Below, in pieces: positions 1 through 31,700 of a DNA stretch of 64,000 nt. Each line of letters begins with the position of its first letter. Positions within the stretch are counted from its first letter, which is position 1. Made by a program: the position numbers and the translations under genes. Source of the stretch: Anisus vortex (lineage: Eukaryota > Mollusca > Gastropoda > Planorbidae); NCBI GenBank assembly GCA_949126835.1, contig OX421492.1, forward strand, positions 43,674,998-43,738,997, in the 5' to 3' direction. Under the pieces are notes generated by a model, which did not search any database, was not told where the DNA came from, and saw only the letters and a list, made by a program, of their open reading frames with translations.

Positions 1-1311
1 ATCTAATTGTATCACTACAACTAATTGTATCATTATCATAATCATTATTAGATGTAGTGATATTATTCATCATTATCATAATTGTATTAGTACATTTTAT
101 TGTATTAGTACATCTAATTGCATCATTACATCTAATTTTATCACTACATCTAATTGTATCACTGCATCTAACTGTATCACTGCATCTAATTGTATCACTA
201 CATCTAATTGTATCACTGCTTCTAATTGTATCACTTGATCTAATTGTATCACTACATCTAATTGTATTAATACATCTAATTGTATCACTTCATCTAATTG
301 TATCACTGCATCTAATTGTATCACTGCATCTAATTGTATCACTGCATCTAATTGTATCGCTGCATCCAATTGTATCACTTGATCTAATTGTATCACTTGA
401 TCTAATTGTATCACTTGATCTAATTGTATCACTTGATCTAATTGTATCACTTAAATGGGGTAAAGTAAAGGTGGCTGTGCATAGTGCTGGCCACACAATC
501 ACTTAGTATGCCGTGGCCACAGAAACTGGTGAACACTGCTTCATCGGCCTTATAGATCAATATAATCCGACGGGATACTTTTTATCTAATTGTATCACTT
601 GATCTAATTGTATCACTACATCGAATTGTATCACTGCATCTAATTGTATCGCTGCATCTAATTGTATCAGTACATCTAATTGTATCACTTGACCTAATTG
701 TATCACTACATCGAATTGTATCACTACATCTAGTTATATCACTACATCTAATTGTATTAGTACATCTAATTGTATCATTAAATCTAAGTGTAACCCTACA
801 TCCAATTGTAACCCTACATCCAATTGTATCCTTACATCTGATTGTATTAGTAAATCCGATTGTATCATTCAATCTTATTGTATCACTATATCTATTTGTA
901 TCACTACATCTCATTGTATTAGTAAGTCCAATTGTATCATTAAATCTAATTGTATCACTACATCTAATTGTATCATTAAATCTAATTGTAACCCTACATC
1001 CTATTGTATTATTACATCTCATTGTATTAGTAAATCTAATTGTATCATTAAATCTAATTGTATCACTACATCTAATTGTATCATTACATCTAATTGTATT
1101 AGGAAATCTAATTGTATCATTAAATCTAATTGTAACCCTAAATCCAATTGCATCAATGTATCTAATTGTATTAGTAAATCCAGTTGTATCAGTACATCTA
1201 ATTGTATCAGTACATCTAATTGTATCAGTACATCTAATTTTATCAGTACATCTAATTGTATCAGTACATCTAATTGTATAATTACATCTAACTGTACATC
1301 TACATACTATC
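1..1311. repeat. 18-bp minisatellite array in STK32 intron 4
   Basis: Imperfect tandem copies of an 18-bp unit (tctaattgtatcactaca and variants ending in agta, ttga or atta) fill the stretch from the window edge. A SINE tail interrupts them at 454-583. The period is a multiple of three and stops are rare, so long repetitive reading frames appear on both strands; none has non-repetitive coding sequence. By position the array lies in the STK32 intron after exon 4. Confidence 0.93.
454..583 (+). mobile_element. 5'-truncated SINE tail inserted in the 18-bp array
   Basis: This segment matches the 3' two fifths of the full-length SINE at 48653-48925, including ggggtaaagtaaaggtggct, the tgccgtggccacagaaactg block and the final gatcaat...ccgacggg. 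The tRNA-like head is missing. The 18-bp array continues on both sides, so either the SINE landed in the array or the array spread around it. Confidence 0.85.
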
Positions 1312-1644
1312 GTGTTTGTGTATTAAACATACACTGAATAATGTCTTTAAAGCGCACCCAGTAACATATTGCTAATGATGTATTGCGTTGGAACTCAAAG
1401 TCTTGTCAATAGAATTGTTTACGAGCGAGATAACTTTTATCATGATCGAAATATTTATGAGCTCAGAAAAACATCTCATTTAATCAGTACAACTATCGTA
1501 GTATAAATCAATAAGACAGCAAGAAAATGCTTCTGTCTGTCATATCAATAATATTACATTAATCAATATTAATGAATGTCTTACACAACTACTAATTTAG
1601 TCCCTCAACATATACAAGTGTAATTTAGTTTTTATGTTAAATAT

Positions 1645-1800
1645 TCATATGTTGACAGACTAATTGTTAGTTATGTAAAACATTCATATATGACAGACTA
1701 ATTGTTAGTTATGTCAAACATTCATATGTTGACAGACTAATTGTTAGTTATTTAAAACATTCATATATGACAGACTAATTCTTAGTTATGTAAAACATTC
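1645..1800. repeat. 38-39-bp tandem repeat, 4 copies
   Basis: The word gacagactaattgttagtt recurs at spacings of 38, 39 and 38 bp (the last copy reads attcttag). The unit differs from the arrays on either side. Confidence 0.8.
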
Positions 1801-1824
1801 ACCTAAATCTCAACATATTACATC

Positions 1825-3314
1825 ACTTAACAGTTAAATTATTCTGTCAGTGTATATATATCTTACATAACAGTTAAATTATTCTGTCAGTGTATATATA
1901 AATTACATAACAGTTAAATTACTCTGTCAGTGTAAATATAACTTACATAACAGTTAAATTACTCTGTCAGTGTATATATAACTTACATAACAGTTAAATT
2001 ACTCTGTCAGTGTATATATAACTTACATAACAGTTAAATTACTCTGTCAGTGTATATATAACTTACATGACAGTTCAAATATTCTGTCAGTGTATATATA
2101 ACTTACATAACAGTTAAATTACTCTGTCAGTGTATATATAACTTACATACCAGTTAAAATATTCTGTCAGTGTATATATAACTTAGATAACTGTTAAATT
2201 ATTCTGTCATTGTATATATATCTTACATAACAGTTAAATTATTCTGACAGTATATATAACTTACATAACAGTTAAATTATTCTGTCAGTGTAAATATATC
2301 TTACATAACAGTTAAATTATTCTGTCAGTGTATATATATCTTACATAACAGCTAAATTACTATGTTAGTGTATATATATCATAACAGTTAAATTATTCTG
2401 TCAGTGTATATATAACTTACATAACAGTTAAGTTACTCTGTGAGTATATATATATCTTACATGACAGCTAAATTACTCTGTCGGTGTATATATAACTTAC
2501 ATATCAGTTAAATTATTCTGTCAGTGTATATATATCTTACAAAACAGTTAAATTATTCTGTCAGCGTATATATATCATACATAACTGTTAAATTACTCTG
2601 TCGATGTATATATATTTTACATAACAGTTAAATTATTCTGTCAGTGTATATATATCTTACATAATAGTTAAATTATTCTGTCAGTGTATATATAACTTAC
2701 ATAACTGTTAAATTACTCTGTCGGTGTATATATATCTTACAAAACAGTTAAATTATTCTGTCAGTGTATATATATATATATTACATAACTGTTAAATTAC
2801 TTTGTCAGTGTATATATATCGTACGTAACTGTTAAATTACTCTGTCAGTGTATATATATATTACATAACTGTTAAATCACTCTGTCAGTGTATATATATC
2901 GTACGTAACTGTTAAATCACTCTGTCAGTGTATATATATCGTACGTAACTGTTAAATTACTCTGTCAGTGTATATATATCGTACGTAACTGTTAAATCAC
3001 TCTGTCAGTGTATATATATCGTACGTAACTGTTAAATCACTCTGTCAGTGTATATATATCGTACGTAACTGTTAAATCACTCTGTCAGTGTATATATATC
3101 GTACGTAACTGTTAAATCACTCTGTCAGTGTATATATATCGTACGTAACTGTTAAATCACTCTGTCAGTGTATATATATCGTACGTAACTGTTAAATCAC
3201 TCTGTCAGTGTATATATATCGTACGTAACTGTTAAATCACTCTGTCAGTGTATATATATCGTACGTAACTGTTAAATTACTCTGTCGGTGTATATATATA
3301 TATATATATATATA
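1825..3314. repeat. 40-bp satellite array ending in a (TA)n run
   Basis: About 36 copies of a 40-bp unit built around gttaaattactctgtcagtg followed by tatatata. The left part is diverged. From about 2820 to 3280 the copies are nearly identical and carry a gtacgtaactg variant, which marks a recently homogenised block. The array ends in a (TA)n stretch at 3287-3314. It lies in STK32 intron 4, about 480 bp beyond exon 4. Confidence 0.93.
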
Positions 3315-3791
3315 AATGGCTTGTTGGCTTCCATTTGTCTCACAAAACGATGGAATTTAATTTAAACTTAAAATGTCTTATATAACTGTAAAATTTGTCT
3401 GTCAGGGTATTTATTTCTTAAGCTACATGTCATTACAAAAAGAACAAGAGTAGTTTCTTCAACAAGAAAGAACAGAAGAATTTATGCTAAATTAGATGAT
3501 ACTAATTAGGATAATAATTTCTCATTAATAACTTACCTCATTAAACCTAACCTTGACTAAAATTATCCATTTCAAACAAATCCATTTTTTTTTTCTCGAC
3601 TTTCCTACGCATGATAGCAAATATCTCAAATGTATAAATATTACTTCTTTTGTATTATCTATCCTGATAATCCTTAAGATCGGTTTAAATACTGCATAGA
3701 AATCTATGTATGCCTTATTCTCTATTTTATAAACCTTATAGCCACTAATCTCCAGCAATTTTTTTTTGGTCATATGTAAGACTAGCCTCAC

Positions 3792-24675
<20,884 letters not shown>

Positions 24676-25752
24676 AGTACAACCAATTTTGAATGTTTGT
24701 TTTGGGTCACAGAGTGACCACACACCATCACTATCCTGACCAATCCTGTTTATGTAAATCTAATGGGAAGTTTCTCTGTCGCACTGTTAAGTCTTTAATT
24801 ATTAAACACTTAAGCCTACATAGTGACCCGATGAATCCTTGGCAACTTTAATAAAGGCATATCGCATACATTTAAACATTCGTAAGACAAAAATAACTTC
24901 TGCTGATCGCTAGAATAACTTTCTGTCCAAAATAGCTTTAATAGATTGAAAAAAAAAAATAGACCTATGTGTGGCTGCGTCCTGGTTAACCTACATTCTA
25001 AACATTTTTTGAAAATTCAAGTAGCCTAAGAGAAAATTATATCAAATGGCCAAATGGAGCTTATCTTGGCGGTAGGCCTATACTATAAGTATAAGGCCTA
25101 TCATATATTGGCCTACTGCTATATAGTATATAGTCCTCGTCCTATACTATATTACAATGTGATTTTAGTACTTAGTTCATTCATAATTTTATAAAAATAG
25201 GCATATATAGATAAAGGGCTAAGTATTATATAACAGCCCTTTTCAGACGATTATGGGCATATTATGGCATATATATATATATATAATATATAGGCCTAAG
25301 CCTACTAAATTGTCCCATAATTAAGCTTACAGTGCATTATTTCTTCACAGTAAATTCTCAGCTACGCCGAACAGCTGAGTTCTCATTCTTATCATTAAAA
25401 AGTAAAACTATTGCATCCTTTCTTCACAATCATTGAAACTCATAAAGCAATATTTATATGAATATGTATAAAGTTAGTCTTAATCCTTTCAAAGCAGATT
25501 TATTTTCCAACATGGCACAAACGATTCTAACACTCGTGAAATGTAAGACTAATGGCACATTCGCACCGTCGCTCACTCGCGTAATCGATTTCTGTTTGTT
25601 CACGTGGTAAAGTTAGCTATTTTTAGGAACACTTGTTTTTCTTTTCCAAACAGAAATCACGTGACAATGTTGCTTAGTGATCATTAGATGATGTAGCATG
25701 GCGGCAACCTTTGTGGCCTGTATTAAAACTTCGCTTCTTTAATTTATTTACA
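24676..25752. promoter_or_regulatory. Putative bidirectional promoter between STK32 and LRRC27
   Basis: The two start codons are 1,077 bp apart and point away from each other. The LRRC27-proximal 200 bp has a local CpG cluster (25562-25588) and two CACGTG E-boxes (25601-25606 and 25658-25663, the second within the palindrome tcacgtga). A 12-bp inverted repeat, gatttctgtttg at 25587-25598 and caaacagaaatc at 25647-25658, brackets the stretch. Another CACGTG lies at about 24407, inside STK32 intron 1. No TATA box is placed. Promoter function is inferred from the gene layout. Confidence 0.55.
25698..25742 (+). CDS. Candidate upstream ORF of LRRC27 (14 codons)
   Basis: ATG GCG GCA ACC ... CTT TAA ends 10 bases before the LRRC27 ATG at 25753 and is in a different frame. 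The start gcATGGCGGC also resembles a YY1-type initiator, so the motif may mark the transcription start rather than be translated. Confidence 0.4.
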   Translation: MAATFVACIKTSLL

Positions 25753-28700
25753 ATGGATAATCATGACATCAAGATATTTCCAAATAGCTGTTTGCACTCA
25801 TCGGAAGAAGATCGCGATCCCATAATTAATGATGCACCTTCAAATCTAAATCTAAATTGTCCTTCTTTTGAAGACGATATTCAAAGTCAAAACGAAAATG
25901 AATCTGGTGCTAATACTAGTACTAGTACTAGTGATACCGAGGAAGTATTATTTACATGCACAAATCAGTCGTTATCGGAAATAGAGAACCCTAATACTGC
26001 TGGGGACATATTTGCTAAAACAGAAAAAGAGCAACAAAATATAATAGCTGTCATTGAAAATGTCAAAGTGACAAATTCATTGTCAACAGATCTTAGCCGA
26101 AAGCATTTACAAGCTGTACCGGAAACATTAATGGCATTATCACATTTGGAGGTATGCTTACTTATTGATAGCTATCCTATGTGACTATGTATTTCTGTTC
26201 CATATAGCAGGGCTGGCAAACCATTGTTATTGAAAAGTTAGATATCCTAGTGGATTATAGGAAAAGCACTTTAGAGGTCCATATATTTTTGTGCTGCCTG
26301 AGGGAGGTTCTTGTCTTTACATCAGCATCTCCACTCTTTTATTATTTATTTATCAATTATGCTTTCCAGATATGTATAGGACTCTACTTTCTCCAGCAGA
26401 TTTTCAATCAGCATGGAACATAATTAATCATATTTTCTCTATTTCTTATGGGAAATATGTGTTTAGTATAGGCCTACATCTTGTTAATATAAATCCAAGG
26501 ATCTGGAACTGATAAAAACAAATAGGCTTTCTGTAACATTCCATTGAGGAGGGGCAAATAGTTCAAGGTAGGGAACAAATAGTGCAAGATTATAAGGGGT
26601 ATATAGTACAAGATAGGGGGCATATAGCATGATGTGCATCCAACACATAGACCAAATTTCTTTTAAAATATTTTTTTACTTGATCTATGCAGTTGTTTGT
26701 TTCTCCTGAAATATTTGCTATTTTGGATTTGGCCGGTTTGTGCCTGGCAATGATATATATATATATAGAGAGACTAAGGCTTAAATGTTAAACTTATATA
26801 TACAATTTAAAATTATATTATAATGAACTGTTTGTTCTTTTCCAGTATTTGTACTTAGAAGGCAATGAAATTTGCTTTTTACCAGATGATTTTTTCAAAT
26901 TCTTCCCTTGCTTGACATGGATGGATCTGAGAAATAATATGTTGAGTCGAATTCCATCATCATATCTTTCTAGTCATGCATGCCTTCGCAATCTTCTATT
27001 AGAAGGCAACTGTCTGCGTAATTTACCTTTGGAATTGGGTAAGAAAATAAATGTCGAATGTTATTATAAAACATACTTTATATCAAAAGAATAATTAAAA
27101 GATACGTGATACTAGTGATTTGTAATGGTTTTTTATAATGTCTCATCATGCAGAAAAGAAATTATGCTTGTAATTGTGTGTTTTGTGACCTACATTTATA
27201 TATTTGAAGTATTTTTACTAATGAGATTTAAGCACAATCCATACCTTTTTTTTTATAAAACTTGTATTATTAAAATACTCTTTGTATATAAAAAGTAAGA
27301 TAAAAATAAAATATTGATGAGACTTCATAATATCTTACATTTTGTTTTATAATATGCAGATTTTTAAACCATTAAAAAATATAGTCCAGTCATGAGGCTA
27401 TCAAATACAATGTTAAATAATAAAGTCTTAGTTATTACAATAAGATTCAATAGCAGGCCTATTGTTTAATATATTTGCTGCCTTTTTTCAGTACTACTCA
27501 TTTCAACTAGAAAGTCATATAATGGCTAAAAGTAAATATAAGAAATATAACTTGTCCTACAAAGTAGTTTTTTTTTAAAATCTGAAAACATTTCTTTGAA
27601 TCATGATGATCCATCTGCTAGTTAATCTGGTGGTGTGTCAGAGTATTGGACTGCCTATTTCAGGATTAAATACCTTTTAAACAGTAGCCTAAACATTTTA
27701 CCTGGTTCTGAAATCTACTTACTGACAATTTAACAAATTCTTACAATCTCAATTTCGTCCCTTATTTGTAAGTGCACAAATTTCTTTAAAACAACATTAG
27801 AATTACTTTGTATATTTTGAGAAAACTTGTATAGAAATTATGAGGTTTTTAATGTGTATTTCTTAATTTTCAGTACAGAAAATCAGGTTGAGAGTTTTAA
27901 GACCATGATACACAATTTATTAAAATGTATTGTCTAAAAATAAAATGAAATGTTTTTACTTTTCCTAGGTCTTGTCAGAAGTTTGCATGGGTTAAACATT
28001 GCTGGAAATCCATTAGAGTTTCCTCCACTGGCTGTTATTGAAACAGGAACACAAGGAATTCTTCAGTTTCTTAGAGATGTTCTTACTGCTAAAAATTCTG
28101 CTAAATATACTGATACTGGTAAATTGTACTTATTTTATGACCTATGGTACCTATTACGTTTCAAATTTAATACATACTCATGCATAATTATGGTTCATGG
28201 TAGCCAAGCGGCAGATCATTCGACTGGTGATCCAAGGGTACTGGGCTCGAATCCTGGTGCAGGCTAGGATTTTTTTCACAGGATTTGAGGATGTCTCTGA
28301 GTCTACCCAGCTCTGATGGGTACCTGACATTGAGGATGTCCCTCGGTCTACCCAGCTCTGATGGGTACCTGACATTGAGGATGTCCCTGAGTCTACCCAG
28401 CTCTGATGGGTACCTGACCTTAGATGGGGTAAAGTAAAGGTGGCTGTGCATAGTGCTGGCCACACAATTACAATCATGCGGTGGCCATAAATGTAAAAAT
28501 GTTCATTTTTTTAAATTTTTTTTTAAGATTTGTCTCTGAGTAAAGTTGATGCTGATTGTTTGGAAGAACATAAAAGTGAAAGTTCTGATGACTGGAATAC
28601 CACAGCAAGTATGATGGAGCTGGCCAAGATTAGAGATTCACTAAAGCACAATGAATCAGCCATACAGAGTAAATCCAATGAATCTTTGGAGACTAGGCAT

Positions 28701-31700
28701 AAAAGCAAGAAAAAGAATATTGGAGACTTTCTACTAATAGGAGAGTAAGTAAATATTTCTTTATTTTCTTTTTTATCATATTTCATAAATATGTACCTTA
28801 TTTGAGACTGGTTTTAAAACTCTTCCTATCTCTGGCCACACAGTAGGCTGTTATTGTTATGATATTGGCTCAATATGGAGAAATGATTACGTTTTGGCAA
28901 AAAAGCCCATATATTTATAGAGACTGACAATTCTAAATTATTTAAGCCTTTCATCAGCAGCTAGCAAGTTTTTTGTGTTTTTAAATCACATTTCTTAAAT
29001 GAAAATATTTTTATTTTATTTCTTCAGTCAACTAAAATGAAAATATTTTTATTTTATTTCTTCAGTCAACTAAAATGAACATATTTTTATTTTATTTCTT
29101 CAGTCAACTAAAATGAACATATTTTTATTTTATTTCTTCAGTCAACTAAAATGAACATATTTTTATTTTAGGCTATTTCTTCAGTCAACTAAAATGAACA
29201 TATTTTTATTTTATTTCTTCAGTCAACTAAAATGAACTTATTTTTATTTTACTTCTTCAGTCAACTAAAATGAACATATTTTTATTTTAGGCTATTTCTT
29301 CAGTCAACTAAAATGAACATATTTTTATTTTATTTCTTCAGTCAACTTAAATGAACATATTTTTATTTTATTTCTTCATTCAACTAAAATGAACATATTT
29401 TTATTTTATTTCTTCAGTCAACTAAAATGAACATATTTTGATTTGATTTCTTCAGTCAACTAATATGAAAATATTTTTATTTTATTTCTTCAGTCAACTA
29501 AAATGAACATATTTTTATTTTATTTCTTCAGTCAACTAAAATGAACATATTTTTATTTTATTTCTTCAGTCAACTAAAATGAACATATTTTTATTTTATT
29601 TCTTCAGTCAACTAATATGAACATATTTTTATATTATTTCTTCAGTCAACTAATATGAACATATTTTTATTTTATTTCTTCAGTCAACTAAAATGAACAT
29701 ATTTTGATTTGATTTCTTCAGTCAACTAATATGAAAATATTTTTATTTTATTTCTTCAGTCAACTAATATGAACATATTTTGTTGATTTCTCAGTACAGG
29801 CTCTCCTTTTTCTCAGGATCTTCAATTTATGACTGCCTCAAACTGTCTCAAAATTAACCAAGTTCCTTTAACAAAAAAACTATCAACTGATGTTACAAAT
29901 GATATCATTTCATTTTTCAAAAAAGCTATCAAAAACTAATTTTATGGAAAGTCAAACAAAATAAAATTTTAAATAATGCCATTTAATGTAGTCCAAAATA
30001 ATATCTAAGTTTCAAAAACAGTAGTTCTGGTAGAATTTTTGTTTCCCAAATATTATATCATTTGTATTGTCAGACTATTTAGTTAAGTAAATATTTTGTT
30101 AACTAATATGTAAATAATTTAGCTGCTAAAGATTGCTGATTATTTAAGTTTAAAAGTTTTAAGATTTTTGCACACAGTAGCTTTTATTGGCTTGTTTAGA
30201 AATAAATAGACTATTTACAATTTGTTGTATTTTAATTCTCTTATCTTAGTATTTTTTTGTCCAGACATAATAAAAGCTGATTTTATCTACAGAACTTTTG
30301 TATTTAGTCTTACAAATATACTTATATTTATATGTAGATAAGTTATTTTACAGGCAACATTAATTATTATAAGGAATGCTATTTTCAGATTTTGAAAAGA
30401 TTATTTAAAACATGGATAAAAATAACCAAAAAAAGTGTGGATAACAGAATAAATTGTATAAATTATCTCAAACTCACCCTTTTGTCGCAGGTCGATCACT
30501 TTCATATTGTAGAAAATTTGTAATAATATTTCACACTGAAATGAATATACCAATATAATCTCAAATATGTTTTGAATCCTTTGATCTAATTATTATAATG
30601 TTTTAGGATTTTTAAATTTCAATAAATCTTTGTATAAAATTTTAGGTATCTGTTGAAGTTATTTTTATATTGATAAATATTTCAGTATTGAAATTTGGTT
30701 CTGCTTTAAAATGATAATTATATTTTGTGTTTATATATATTATAACTAGATTTCTTTCATTTAATGAAGAAATTGAATGTGATGTCTGTCCAATTTCTCT
30801 TTCATTGCATTATTACTTTCATATTTTATTTAAAGGTTAAAGTTTTTTCTTAACTGTGTTTTTATCTTTTGTTAAATATCATAAAATTGTATGTTTTTGT
30901 ATAAATTATCTTATGAAATATCTATTTAAAAATTCGCACTTGTTTGATAATTAAATTTACATTTTTCCAAATTCGCTCTCTTATATTAAAAAAAGATCTA
31001 TAGTTAAATTATTGTTATTGTCAGCAATATTGCTTTTTTAATGTCTGAAAAAAAAGTACCAGGTAAAAAAAAAAAAAAAATTGTTTTAGTTTTAGCCATG
31101 CTATTTCAATTAGTATTTATTAAAATCTAGTCAAATTGCTTTTATTCAAAATGTGCTATTTTTTGTAATACTTTTTTAGATTGAAAAAAATGAAAGAAAA
31201 TAAAATGACATGGAAAGTTAATCCTTTCCCTGCGCCACCAAGTCAAGAATATGTTAAATTTAAAATGAACGAAGAAAAACAATTGGCTCGAGTAAAAGAA
31301 TTCAAAGAAAAAACAGATGCAATACTACAGAGACGAAAGTAAGCCAAATTAAATAGTTGAAGTAAATTTTTTTTTTTTCATTCAATTAGTGAGTTTTTGT
31401 TTGTTTGTTTTGGGTGATAATTGTCAATCAGGAAACCCAATTTTTATCAAATATTTGAAATTTGAAAGATTGTCTATTTTTTTACAAATACTTTTAACAG
31501 CTGTTTTCTAAATGTTACATTATAGAGATGATGAAATGTTAAATAATTGGAGAGATGATGCTAAAATCTTACAGCGAAATAAATATTCACAGCATTTGAC
31601 TCCAGGAAAAGGTATTTATTATAAATGGTTGGAAAAATATTGATACTGTTACAGTGCCAGTAATTTAATTTAGATGGCTTACTGTCTCATACATGATTTA

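Noticed and set aside
1..1311. CRISPR-like arrays (also at 7515, 13776, 31761, 37498)
   Set aside because: Repeats are head-to-tail without unique spacers, and the host is clearly an animal with spliced genes.
3525..3791. 88-codon minus-strand frame directly after STK32 exon 4
   Set aside because: It is the read-through of the intron past the gtgagg donor; it lacks the DIKPDN catalytic-loop continuation expected of the kinase.
25681..25753. RFX X-box (gttgcttagtgatc and ggcaacc half-sites) upstream of LRRC27
   Set aside because: The half-sites are imperfect and about 25 bp apart, not the 0-3 bp spacing of an X-box.
27600..27680. tRNA-like head (tctggtggtgtgtcagagtattgg) in LRRC27 intron 2
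   Set aside because: Only a vague resemblance; no usable B-box (ggattaaatacc) and no SINE body follows.
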